Below are positions 52,454 to 61,134 of a stretch of 64,000 nucleotides of DNA, in pieces. Position 1 is the stretch's first letter, and every line of letters starts with the position of its first letter. The notes under the pieces were generated by a model, which was given only the letters and a program-made list of their open reading frames with translations, made no database searches and was not told the DNA's origin. The position numbers and the translations under genes were made by a program. Origin of the DNA: Burkholderia sp. L27(2015) (lineage in GTDB: Bacteria > Pseudomonadota > Gammaproteobacteria > Burkholderiales > Burkholderiaceae); assembly GCF_009765705.1 (NCBI RefSeq), contig NZ_LMUX01000016.1:1034045-1098044 (forward strand). Direction: 5' to 3'.

Positions 52454-53842
52454 CTACGATGAAGGTTTGATGTTCTGATTGTGGCAAAAGAGGTTATGCG
52501 GGTCGTAGCGCGTCTTAATAGCCACTAGACGGGCGAAATTCGGACCGTAGGCCGCGCCGACGCGCTCGCTCTCGTCCTCCGTCAGGAAGTTCACGTACAC
52601 ACTGCCCGATGCAAAGGGTTCCACTGCCTTGAAAAACGCGCGCGCCCACGCAACGCACCGCTCGTCGTCGCTTGGGTCGTTCCAGCGCCCGTGCACATTC
52701 ATCACATATTGAGTATCGCGACTCGAATAGGCGGTGGCCTCAACCGCGACACGCGTTGTTTGACCGCCGATCTGACCGAAGAAGATCTCGCATTGTGGTG
52801 ACGGCACCTTGGCGATGGCATCGATCAATACGTCCAGTAAACCGTCCGGCAAGTCGGTCAAGTTGTGCGATTTCCAGTAGTTGCGCGCGCCAGGCACCAG
52901 CAGCGCATCGAACGTCTTTTGCCATGCCGCATAGGGCATCGGGCCCAAATGCTCGCCGTAGGGGGTGCCTAGGCGGCGTACGGCTTCGACCGTACGCGGT
53001 CCGTCTTCGACGGCGCCGGTGTAGCAGATCGCAAACGCGATGACCGGTTTGCCGTGCACCTCCGGCGGCAGGAATGGCAGTGGCGGCGCGAGTCGCAACA
53101 CGACCCAGACGCTCAGATCATCGGGCATGTCGCGCGCCGCAACGCGATACTTCATGAGCGCCTCTTTTGCCTGAGCCAGCGGCAGTACGACGAGGCCGCC
53201 GAATACCTCCGGGCCCACCGGATGCAGCTGGAATTCGAACATCGTGACGACGCCGAAATTGCCACCGCCGCCGCGAATCGCCCAGAACAGGTCCGAATGG
53301 GAGTCCGCACTGGCGTGTACCAGTAGGCCATCGGCAGTCACGATGTCTGCCGATAAAAGATTGTCGACCGACATCCCATACTTGCGACTGAGCCAGCCGA
53401 ATCCTCCGCCCAGTGTCAGACCCGACACGCCGGTGGTCGAATTGATTCCGAGCGGCGTTGCCAGTCCGAAGGCCTGCGCTTCGTGGTCGAAATCAGCGAG
53501 CGTGGCGCCCGGTTCGACGTAGGCGCGACGCGCGAGGGGATCAATTCGCACTGATTTCATCGGCGACAAGTCGATCATCAAGCCGTCGTCGCAGACGGCG
53601 CTGCCGGCAATGTTGTGGCCACCGCCGCGCACGGTGAGTCGCAAGTCGTTATCGCGTGCGTAGTCCACGGCGCGGCGAACATCGGCGACTCCCGCGCAGC
53701 GCACGATCACGGCCGGCCGGCGATCGATCATCGCGTTCCATATGCTGCGTGCCTGGTCGAAATCGGGGTCGGCAGGCAGCAGCACTTGCCCTCTCGTTGC
53801 CGCTTTCAAATTTGTGATTGCATCGCCAGATAAATTGGCCAT
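52454..53842 (-). CDS. FAD-binding oxidoreductase (BBE/6-hydroxynicotine-oxidase type)
   Basis: A 462-residue flavoenzyme: PCMH-type FAD domain with LRLTVRGGGHNIAGSAVCDDGLMIDLS, where the His in RGGGHNIAG is the usual site of 8-alpha covalent FAD, then GLTLGGGFGWLSRKYG, and a C-terminal BBE domain ending YGPNFARLVAIKTRYDPHNLFCHNQNI. Substrates in the family range from sugars to alkaloids. ATG 53842 is chosen because GGAGGTG is seven bases upstream and the longer frame to 54076 adds no family sequence. It is divergent from the MarR-GNAT gene, with palindromic operators in between, so it is probably its target. Confidence 0.88.
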   Translation of the reverse strand: MANLSGDAITNLKAATRGQVLLPADPDFDQARSIWNAMIDRRPAVIVRCAGVADVRRAVDYARDNDLRLTVRGGGHNIAGSAVCDDGLMIDLSPMKSVRIDPLARRAYVEPGATLADFDHEAQAFGLATPLGINSTTGVSGLTLGGGFGWLSRKYGMSVDNLLSADIVTADGLLVHASADSHSDLFWAIRGGGGNFGVVTMFEFQLHPVGPEVFGGLVVLPLAQAKEALMKYRVAARDMPDDLSVWVVLRLAPPLPFLPPEVHGKPVIAFAICYTGAVEDGPRTVEAVRRLGTPYGEHLGPMPYAAWQKTFDALLVPGARNYWKSHNLTDLPDGLLDVLIDAIAKVPSPQCEIFFGQIGGQTTRVAVEATAYSSRDTQYVMNVHGRWNDPSDDERCVAWARAFFKAVEPFASGSVYVNFLTEDESERVGAAYGPNFARLVAIKTRYDPHNLFCHNQNIKPSS

Positions 53843-53956
53843 CGAACACCTCCAAGGATGCGGGCGACTCTCGCAGCTTCTGCGATCGAAAGGTTTTTGT
53901 AAGTATAGGCCGAGAGTTATCAATTTGGGATGTGGCGACGGATTTTTCTTGAGTAG

Positions 53957-54028
53957 GTTGCGATGCGCAAGTATATTGGTTGCGTATCGCAACTTATAAT
54001 TTATACGCACGTGCAACTTGCACGAGCG
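53957..54028. promoter_or_regulatory. Divergent promoter with three dyad operators (FAD oxidoreductase / MarR-GNAT)
   Basis: GTTGCG-ATG-CGCAAG (53957-53971) and GTTGCG-TAT-CGCAAC (53979-53993, perfect dyad) have centres 22 bases apart, two helical turns. A perfect TATAAT follows at 53995-54000 for the MarR gene. A third, longer dyad CGC-A-CGTGCAA-C-TTGCACG-A-GCG lies at 54006-54028, at the expected start point. The pattern fits autorepression by the MarR protein; the FAD gene would be controlled by the same sites. Confidence 0.7.
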
Positions 54029-54045
54029 ACTCAATGAGGTGAGCG

Positions 54046-55020
54046 ATGGATTACATCGACGTTCCGGAAAAATCACGTGATCATACGATCCTCGAGCTTC
54101 GCGAGTTCTCGCGTCGCCTGGTGCGGGAGCTCGGCTTCATGCGCAGCACCTTGGCGGACAGCGATCTCGCTCCGTCAGCGGTCCACGCGATCATCGAAAT
54201 CGGCCTCGCGCCGGGAATCCAGGCGCGAGACTTGGCCGACATCCTTCGGCTCGACAAGTCGAACACGAGCAGGCAACTGGATAAATTGGAATCGATGGGG
54301 CTGGTGAGCCGTGAGGCGGCGACCCACGACGCACGCTCCTCCAGGCTCCATCTGAGCGCCGCGGGAAGGAAGCTGCAGAAAAAGATCGATCGATTTGCAA
54401 CCGACCAGGTATCGAGCGCACTGAGGCGACTGCTTCCCGCCGATCAGCAGACACTGGTTCGATCGCTGTCACTTTATGCGGATGCCTTGGCGCAGGACAA
54501 CGCTGGCAAAGAATTGAAACGGGCGGCTTCGATAGATGAGCAGATCCGGCAGGGCTATCAGCCTGGATGCATCGGTGACGTGGCCAGTCTGCATGCGCGT
54601 TTTTATTCACAGGCGTCCGGTTTCGGCTTGTTCTTCGAAAAGAAAGTCGCGACCGAGCTTGCCGAGTTTGCGCAGGCATTGCCTACACCCGATAAGGCAC
54701 TCTGGCTTTACGTCGAAAATGGACGATCGTTGGCGTCGATTGCAATCGACGCAGAGGGCGGTGAGGGCATCGCTCACTTGCGCTGGTTCATCGTTGACGA
54801 ATCGTTGCGCGGTACGGGCGTCGGCCGTCGCTTGCTGGCGAACGCGCTGGATTTTGTCGATCGGCGATTCGACGAGACTTACCTTTGGACCTTCAAGGGC
54901 CTCGATGCAGCGCGTCACCTATATGAATCGTCGGGCTTTCGATTGACGCACGAGGCAGAAGGATCACAGTGGGGCTCTACGGTGATCGAGCAGCGGTTTA
55001 GCCGTCGCTCAATACGCTGA
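54046..55020 (+). CDS. MarR-GNAT fusion regulator/acetyltransferase
   Basis: A 324-residue fusion: N-terminal MarR-type winged helix (about 20-150, with GIQARDLADILRLDKSNTSRQLDKLESMGLVSR) and a C-terminal GNAT acetyltransferase (about 180-315, AHLRWFIVDESLRGTGVGRRLLANALDFV carrying the acetyl-CoA loop RGTGVGRR). Both domains appear intact. Such fusions may couple regulation to acetylation of a small molecule. ATG 54046 has GAGGTGA upstream. The promoter region carries three dyads, and the divergent FAD gene is the likely target. Confidence 0.9.
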   Translation: MDYIDVPEKSRDHTILELREFSRRLVRELGFMRSTLADSDLAPSAVHAIIEIGLAPGIQARDLADILRLDKSNTSRQLDKLESMGLVSREAATHDARSSRLHLSAAGRKLQKKIDRFATDQVSSALRRLLPADQQTLVRSLSLYADALAQDNAGKELKRAASIDEQIRQGYQPGCIGDVASLHARFYSQASGFGLFFEKKVATELAEFAQALPTPDKALWLYVENGRSLASIAIDAEGGEGIAHLRWFIVDESLRGTGVGRRLLANALDFVDRRFDETYLWTFKGLDAARHLYESSGFRLTHEAEGSQWGSTVIEQRFSRRSIR

Positions 55021-55119
55021 ACTGATTCGATGTGACGTTGCGGGAGATTGAATCGAGCGAGCGCGATGCAATGCGCCGCTCGATTTTCATGACGTTCAGC
55101 TAGGTGATGTGCTTGTCGG

Positions 55120-55992
55120 TCAGGCCGCTTTGCGTCCGAGGCGATCGAGCTCGGCGAATTCGGCATCGCTCAATTCGACATGCGCCCCGGCGACGTTCTC
55201 GACGAGATGGTCGACGCTGCTGGTGCCCGGAATCGGCAACATGACCTTCGAGCGTTTCAACAGCCACGCGAGTGCGACTGCACCGGTTGTCACGCCGCGT
55301 TCGCCGGCGATCTTGCTAAGAATCGAGCCGGGCTTCGCGAGTTCGCCCGATGCCAGCGGGAACCACGGAATGAAGCCGATATTGTGCTTGTCGCAATAGT
55401 CGAGCACGTCTTCGCTCTTGCGCTCGACCAGGTTGTACAGGTTCTGTACGGTAGACACGGGGAAGTACTCGGCTGCTGCCTTGATGTCATCGATGGCCAC
55501 TTCGCTTAAACCCACGTGACGGATCAAGCCTTCTTTGCGCATCGCGGCAATGGCTTCGAATTGCACCTCGCGCGGCACGTTCGGATCGATCCGATGCAGT
55601 TGCCACAGGTCGATTTGCTCGACGCCAAGACGCTTCATGCTCGTGAGCACGCATTGGCGTAGATATTCAGGCCGGCCTACAGCGGCCCACTGATCCGGAC
55701 CATGGCGCGTGAGGCCGCCCTTGGTCGCGATCAGCAAGCCCTTGTACGGATGCAGGGCGTCGTGGATCAGGTCTTCGCTGACATAGGGGCCGTAGGAATC
55801 GGCGGTATCGATGAAGTCGACGTCGAGTTCGGGCAAGCGCTTGAGCGTGGCGAGCGCGGCGGCCGGATCGGCAGGGTCGCCCCAGATGCCTTTGCCGGTG
55901 ATGCGCATCGCGCCGTAGCCTAGGCGGTTGACTTTGATGTCGCCGCCGATTTTGAATTGACCGGAAGCTGAAGCAGATACTGATTTCGACAT
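55120..55992 (-). CDS. Aldo/keto reductase family oxidoreductase
   Basis: A 290-residue AKR (YdbC/PLR-like) without signal peptide: [22 protein letters not shown] carries the catalytic Asp and Tyr, [11 protein letters not shown] the Lys and [16 protein letters not shown] the His. NADPH-binding segment [15 protein letters not shown] is near the C-terminus. Substrates are aldehydes or ketones, not determined. ATG 55992 with AAAGGAAA upstream; the frame continues to 56181 without family character. Nothing else is coded between it and the next gene except the left direct repeat. Confidence 0.9.
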   Translation of the reverse strand: MSKSVSASASGQFKIGGDIKVNRLGYGAMRITGKGIWGDPADPAAALATLKRLPELDVDFIDTADSYGPYVSEDLIHDALHPYKGLLIATKGGLTRHGPDQWAAVGRPEYLRQCVLTSMKRLGVEQIDLWQLHRIDPNVPREVQFEAIAAMRKEGLIRHVGLSEVAIDDIKAAAEYFPVSTVQNLYNLVERKSEDVLDYCDKHNIGFIPWFPLASGELAKPGSILSKIAGERGVTTGAVALAWLLKRSKVMLPIPGTSSVDHLVENVAGAHVELSDAEFAELDRLGRKAA

Positions 55993-56351
55993 GGGTTTTC
56001 CTTTGTGTAGGGTAAGCCACGCCTGGTCTGGTGTTGGCAGGCCAAGCGCTTTGAAAAATCCGTTTGTTTGCGAAACGAGGTTGCCCTTCATTCGACGCGG
56101 TCGGCGTCGAGTGCGACTGCATGGGCTTGGTAGATTGTGCGCCTGCTGGTGAATTGTTGCTTGCGACGGGATCGTCGGCAATCAGCCTATCCATCCCAAT
56201 TTATTCGATGCAAATCCAGTATATTCGGCCGCTGAAAAACAAAAGCCGATGCTGCCGCCTCTCGGAATCGCAGTGACTGCTGCGATGCATCTGCACTCGA
56301 AACAGGACAAAGCCATTCCAGCCACGAACACACTTCAACAGGAGAACAGCG
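55993..56351. other. Intergenic region with the left direct repeat
   Basis: About 359 bases between the aldo/keto reductase and the CMD-like gene (divergent). The left 59-base direct repeat is at 56192-56250. An open frame from 56064 to 56276 spans it, but only the repeat resembles anything (SIPIYSMQIQYI), the same peptide as at the end of the efflux outer-membrane gene. Confidence 0.5.
56192..56250 (+). repeat. 59-base direct repeat, left copy
   Basis: Matches 62543-62601 at 54 of 59 positions, the first 35 identical. It is in the same orientation as the right copy and starts CATCCCAATTTATTCGATG. The left copy is outside any supported gene. The pair brackets the CMD-like gene and the RND efflux operon, 6.35 kb apart start to start. 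Confidence 0.9.
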
Positions 56352-56783
56352 ATGATTTCTAATCCCGAACTACGCCAACGCGGCGTTGCTCTTTTTGAGC
56401 AGCTTTTCGGTGCTGGTGCAGGCGATGCCCTCGTCAAGGACATGGAAGGGCTTTGTCCGGATTTCACCGATATGTCGATTGAATGGGCAATGGGCGGCAT
56501 TCTGAGCCGCCCTGGACTCGACCACATCACGCGCGAGCTTGTAGTGATCGCATCATGCGTAACGCTCGGACATACCGTCCCACAGCTACGCGCGCATACG
56601 CAGGCAGCGCTGGCCGCTGGGGCTACTCGCGAACAAATTGTCGAGACCATCCTGCAGCTTCTGTTCTACGCGGGTGGCGCGGCTGTGCGCAACGCGCTGG
56701 TCAACGTTAAGGACATCCTGGCCGTATCCCCTGACGACGACTCTGCGGAGCGTGTACCGTTTGGTCGCAAACGGCCAGAGTGA
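56352..56783 (+). CDS. Carboxymuconolactone decarboxylase (CMD)-like protein
   Basis: A 143-residue helical protein of the CMD/AhpD fold: the family block LDHITRELVVIASCVTLGHTVPQLRAHTQAALAAG is present. It lacks the CxxC of AhpD and has the lone Cys of the CMD type, so a peroxidase role is unlikely; a decarboxylase or hydrolase role is possible. Good ribosome site (AACAGGAGAACAG) before ATG 56352. Its stop overlaps the GTG start of the RND adaptor (GTGA), so it is translated with the efflux operon. Confidence 0.85.
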   Translation: MISNPELRQRGVALFEQLFGAGAGDALVKDMEGLCPDFTDMSIEWAMGGILSRPGLDHITRELVVIASCVTLGHTVPQLRAHTQAALAAGATREQIVETILQLLFYAGGAAVRNALVNVKDILAVSPDDDSAERVPFGRKRPE

Positions 56784-57979
56784 ATACATTGACTGGAATA
56801 TCTATCTTAACGAAGATTAAGCGCGTCATCGTACTGACTCTAGCGCTGCCCATGTTGCTCACAGGATGCGGCAAGCCGGACCCGAAAGCGGATGCCGCAG
56901 CGGCGAAGGCGAAAGAGGTTGTGGTGGTGACAGTCCACCCATCGCCCGCGCCCTTGGCCGTCGAATTGCCTGGTCGGCTCGAAGCGTACCGGCAGGCGCA
57001 AGTGCGGGCGCGTGTCGCTGGCATCGTTACGGCGCGTCTCTACGAAGAAGGGCAGGAAGTGCGCAAAAACACGCCGCTGTTTCTTATCGATCCCGCGCCG
57101 TTGAAGGCCGCACTCGCTGTGGTCACCGGTTCGCTTGCGCGCGCAGAGGCCAACGCGCTTGGCGCTACCGACAAGCGTAAGCGCTACGACGATCTAGTGA
57201 CCGACCACGCAGTGAGCGAGCGCGATCACACTGAAGCCGTGACCGAAGAGCGGCAGGCGAAAGCAGAGGTGGCATCGGCGCGCGCTGAACAGGAGCGGGC
57301 GCGGCTGCAATTAAGTTACGCGACGGTCACGGCGCCGATCGATGGCCGCGCGCGCCGCGCCCTCGTGACCGAAGGCGCGCTGGTGGGACAGGATTCAGCG
57401 ACGCCGCTTACCACGGTCGAACAAATCGATCCGATTTACGTCAACTTCTCGCAGTCGGCTGCCGATGTCGCCGCGTTGCGCCGAGCGATCGATACGGGGC
57501 GCGTGAAAGGCATCGTCCAAAAGGACAGCAAGGTGCACTTGATTTTGCCCGATGGCCACGAATACGCGCAAACGGGCACGTTGCTGTTTGCCGATCTCGC
57601 AGTCGATCCCGGCACCGATACGGTTGCGATGCGCGCTTTGTTTCCCAATCCACAACGCGAGCTGCTGCCAGGCTCCTATGTTCGGATCAGCCTCGATCGC
57701 GGGATCGATACTGCCGCCATTGCCGTGCCGCGCGATGCCGTGACCCGCACGGCGGACGAGGCGTCGGTCAAGGTCGTCGATGCCGCGGGCAAGATCACGG
57801 TAGTGCCGGTTCGGGTCAACCAACTCAAGGGTCTCAATTGGCTTGTGACCCGTGGACTTAAGGGCGGCGAACGCGTGGTAGTCGAGAATACGGCGGCACT
57901 GGAGCCGGGCGCGATCGTTACGCCGCGCGAACGCGCCGTGGAAAAACAACCCGATGCGCAGACAGCGGCACGCACTTAA
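56780..57979 (+). CDS. RND efflux periplasmic adaptor (membrane fusion protein)
   Basis: A 399-residue lipoprotein adaptor: signal peptide with lipobox PMLLTGCGK (Cys at about 31), two biotinyl-lipoyl/hairpin parts (YRQAQVRARVAGIVTARLYEEGQEVRKNTPLF and LQLSYATVTAPIDGRARRALVTEGALVG) with a coiled-coil hairpin between (about 95-165), then beta-barrel and membrane-proximal domains. The start is GTG 56780, overlapping the CMD-like stop. It joins the RND pump to the outer-membrane channel. The layout is of the AcrA/MexA/MexE type. Confidence 0.92.
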   Translation: MNTLTGISILTKIKRVIVLTLALPMLLTGCGKPDPKADAAAAKAKEVVVVTVHPSPAPLAVELPGRLEAYRQAQVRARVAGIVTARLYEEGQEVRKNTPLFLIDPAPLKAALAVVTGSLARAEANALGATDKRKRYDDLVTDHAVSERDHTEAVTEERQAKAEVASARAEQERARLQLSYATVTAPIDGRARRALVTEGALVGQDSATPLTTVEQIDPIYVNFSQSAADVAALRRAIDTGRVKGIVQKDSKVHLILPDGHEYAQTGTLLFADLAVDPGTDTVAMRALFPNPQRELLPGSYVRISLDRGIDTAAIAVPRDAVTRTADEASVKVVDAAGKITVVPVRVNQLKGLNWLVTRGLKGGERVVVENTAALEPGAIVTPRERAVEKQPDAQTAART

Positions 57980-57996
57980 TTTAAGCAAAAACCAGA

Positions 57997-60900
57997 ATGG
58001 CTCGCTTTTTTATTGATCGCCCTGTGTTTGCATGGGTGATTTCCTTGCTCATCATCTTGAGCGGCATCTTGGCAATGCATGCGCTACCGGTTGCACAGTA
58101 CCCGGATATCGCACCGCCGGTTGTCAACATCTGGGCCAATTATCCGGGCGCCTCTGCGCAGGTCGTTGAAGAGTCGGTCACTGCAGTGATCGAGCACGAG
58201 ATGAACGGCGTGCCCGGCCTAATGTACACGTCGGCGACCAGCCGCGCGGGTTCGGCGTCGATCACGCTGACCTTTAAGCAGGGCATCAACCCGGACATGG
58301 CGACGGTCGAGGTACAGAATCGGCTTAAGACCGTCGAGGCGCGTTTGCCTGAACCGGTGCGGCGCGATGGCGTCGCGGTCGAGAAGGCGGCGGATAACAT
58401 CCAACTGGTTGTAACGCTGACGTCGGACGACGGCCGTATGAGCGAAGTGCAGCTTGGCGAACTCGCTTCGGCGAATATCGTGCAGGCGTTGCGTCGTGTC
58501 GAGGGTGTTGGCAAGGTACAGTTCTGGGGCGCCGAATACGCGATGCGCATCTGGCTCGATCCGGTCCGGATGACGTCGCTCAAGCTTACCGTATCGGATG
58601 TAGTGACGGCAATTCGCAGCCACAACGCACGCGTGACAATCGGCAATATCGGCAGCCAGGCAGTCCCGGTTTCGGCGCCGATCAATGCGATGGTGTTGGC
58701 TGGTGGGCAACTCGGCACGCCTGAGGATTTCGGTGGCATTGCACTGCGTACCCGCGCGGACGGCTCGGCGTTATATTTGCGCGATGTCGCGCGCGTGGAG
58801 TATGGCGGCAGCGACTATTCGTTTACGTCGCGTGTGAACGGCAAGATTGCCACCGGTGTGGGGATCAAGATGGCGCCGGGCTCGAACGCGGTCGCGACCG
58901 TCAAGCGTGTACGCGCCACGATGGATCAGTTGGCAAAGTATTTCCCGCCCGGCGTGAGTTATCAGATTCCCTACGAGACGGCATCGTTTGTGCAGCTTTC
59001 GATCCAGAAAGTGGTCAGCACGCTGATCGAGGCGGGCGTGCTGGTGTTCCTGGTCATGTATCTGTTCATGCAGAACATCCGCGCGACGCTGATCCCGACG
59101 CTGGTCGTGCCCGTCGCGCTGCTTGGCACGTTTGGCGTAATGCTCGCGCTCGGCTTTTCTATCAATGTGCTGACGATGTTCGGCATGGTGTTGGCGATCG
59201 GCATCCTGGTTGACGACGCGATCGTCGTGGTCGAGAACGTCGAGCGGATTATGGCCGAGGAGGGGCTGCCTCCGTATGAAGCGACCGTGAAGGCGATGCG
59301 TCAGATTAGCGGCGCGATTGTCGGCATTACGGTAGTGCTGACTTCGGTGTTTGTGCCGATGGCATTTTTCAGCGGGGCGGTAGGCAACATTTACCGGCAG
59401 TTCGCGCTGTCGCTTGCGGTGTCGATCGGGTTTTCGGCGTTTCTTGCCTTGTCTTTGACGCCAGCGTTGTGTGCGACGCTGCTCAAGCCGATTGTGCGCG
59501 ATCATCACGAGAAGACGGGCTGGTTCGGCTGGTTTAATCGCATGTTTGCGCAGGCGACGGGGCGTTATCACGCCGTGGTCGCGAAAATTCTGCGCAAACC
59601 GGTGCGCTGGATCGTACTTTACGCGGCAATTGGCGCCACGGTGGCGGTGCTGTTTATGCGTTTGCCGACGTCTTTTCTGCCCGACGAAGACCAGGGCAAT
59701 TTCATGATTATGGTGAGCCGCCCACAGGGCACGCCGATGACCGAGACTATGCAAGGCATCGAGGCGGTCGAGCGTTATCTGCTCGACCAGGAGCCCGTCG
59801 AATATTCCTATGCAGTGGGTGGTTTCAGCCTGTACGGCAGTAGTCCGAGCAGCGGCATGATCTTCGCGACGCTGAAAAACTGGAAGGCACGTAAGGATTC
59901 CAGAGCCCGTGTGCAAGCGATCGTCGAGCGTGTCAACGCGCACTTTGCCGGGGCACCGAACGTCACCGTGTATGCGATGAATTCGCCGGCGTTGCCTGAC
60001 CTCGGTTCGTCTAGCGGTTTCGATTTTCGTTTGCAGGATCGCGGCGGCGTTGGCTATCCGGCGCTAGCGGCGGCACGTGACCGCTTGCTTGCGCAGGGCG
60101 GCAAGCAAGCCGCTATCACCGACTTGATATTCGCGGGCGAACAGGATGCGCCGCAGATCCGTCTCGACATCGACCGTAACAAGGCCGCTGCGATGGGCGT
60201 GACGATGGATGAGATCAACACGGCGCTCACCGTGATGTTCGGTTCCGATTACGTTGGCGATTTCATGCACAGCAGGCAGGTGCGGCGCGTCATCGTGCAG
60301 GCGGACGGTCGTAATCGCGTTGACATTGACGACGTGCGTAAGCTGCACGTGCGCAATGCGGCGGGCGAGATGGTGCCGCTGTCGGCGTTTGTCACGTTGC
60401 AATGGAGCGCAGGGCCAACGCAGCTCACGCGCTACAACGGTTACCCGTCGTTTGCGCTGAACGGCTCAGCCGCGCCAGGACACAGCAGCGGCGAGGCAAT
60501 GCAGGTCTTGGAGGCGCTGGCTCGCAAGCTACCGGCCGGCATCGGCTTCGACTGGTCGGGGCAATCGTTCGAGGAGCGCTTATCGGGCGAGCAAGCGCCG
60601 GCGTTGTTCGTGCTGTCGGTGCTGATCGTGTTCCTCGCGCTCGCGGCATTGTACGAAAGCTGGTCGATTCCGCTCGCGGTGATTCTTGTCGTACCGCTTG
60701 GCGTGATCGGTGCGGTACTGGGCGTGACGCTACGCGGCATGCCAAACGATATTTATTTCAAGGTCGGCCTGATCGCGACGATTGGTCTCTCGGCGAAGAA
60801 CGCGATTTTGATCGTCGAGGTCGCGAAGGATCTGTACAGCGAAGGCATGAGCTTGGTTGACGCGACGCTCGAAGCGGCCCGTCTGCGGCTACGACCGATC

Positions 60901-61134
60901 GTGATGACCTCGCTTGCATTTGGTGTGGGCGTGCTGCCGCTGGCGTTCGCGTCGGGCGCTGCATCCGGCGCGCAGATCGCGATTGGTACCGGCGTGTTGG
61001 GCGGCGTGATAAGCGCGACGGTGTTGGCTGTTTTCATGGTGCCGCTGTTTTTTGTGCTTGTCGGGCAGGTGTTCAACGTTGGCAAGCGGCGGCGTGCGGG
61101 TTTGTTGGAAACGGACGCACTGGAGTTGAAGTGA
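57997..61134 (+). CDS. RND efflux pump, HAE1 family (AcrB/MexB-like)
   Basis: A 1045-residue inner-membrane transporter with 12 TMs. N-terminal FFIDRPVFAWVISLLIILSG, TM4 with the proton-relay Asp pair in AIGILVDDAIVVVENVERIM, a second transmembrane half ending SLAFGVGVLPLAFASGAASGAQIAIG, and paired periplasmic porter loops. It takes up substrates from the periplasm and membrane and exports them with the adaptor and the outer-membrane protein next to it. Start ATG 57997, 17 bases after the adaptor stop; the stop overlaps the next ATG (ATGA). Confidence 0.96.
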   Translation: MARFFIDRPVFAWVISLLIILSGILAMHALPVAQYPDIAPPVVNIWANYPGASAQVVEESVTAVIEHEMNGVPGLMYTSATSRAGSASITLTFKQGINPDMATVEVQNRLKTVEARLPEPVRRDGVAVEKAADNIQLVVTLTSDDGRMSEVQLGELASANIVQALRRVEGVGKVQFWGAEYAMRIWLDPVRMTSLKLTVSDVVTAIRSHNARVTIGNIGSQAVPVSAPINAMVLAGGQLGTPEDFGGIALRTRADGSALYLRDVARVEYGGSDYSFTSRVNGKIATGVGIKMAPGSNAVATVKRVRATMDQLAKYFPPGVSYQIPYETASFVQLSIQKVVSTLIEAGVLVFLVMYLFMQNIRATLIPTLVVPVALLGTFGVMLALGFSINVLTMFGMVLAIGILVDDAIVVVENVERIMAEEGLPPYEATVKAMRQISGAIVGITVVLTSVFVPMAFFSGAVGNIYRQFALSLAVSIGFSAFLALSLTPALCATLLKPIVRDHHEKTGWFGWFNRMFAQATGRYHAVVAKILRKPVRWIVLYAAIGATVAVLFMRLPTSFLPDEDQGNFMIMVSRPQGTPMTETMQGIEAVERYLLDQEPVEYSYAVGGFSLYGSSPSSGMIFATLKNWKARKDSRARVQAIVERVNAHFAGAPNVTVYAMNSPALPDLGSSSGFDFRLQDRGGVGYPALAAARDRLLAQGGKQAAITDLIFAGEQDAPQIRLDIDRNKAAAMGVTMDEINTALTVMFGSDYVGDFMHSRQVRRVIVQADGRNRVDIDDVRKLHVRNAAGEMVPLSAFVTLQWSAGPTQLTRYNGYPSFALNGSAAPGHSSGEAMQVLEALARKLPAGIGFDWSGQSFEERLSGEQAPALFVLSVLIVFLALAALYESWSIPLAVILVVPLGVIGAVLGVTLRGMPNDIYFKVGLIATIGLSAKNAILIVEVAKDLYSEGMSLVDATLEAARLRLRPIVMTSLAFGVGVLPLAFASGAASGAQIAIGTGVLGGVISATVLAVFMVPLFFVLVGQVFNVGKRRRAGLLETDALELK

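Noticed and set aside
58771..59943. A 390-codon frame opposite the RND pump gene
   Set aside because: Antisense to a strongly conserved transporter; the product is His/Arg/Gln-rich without domains.
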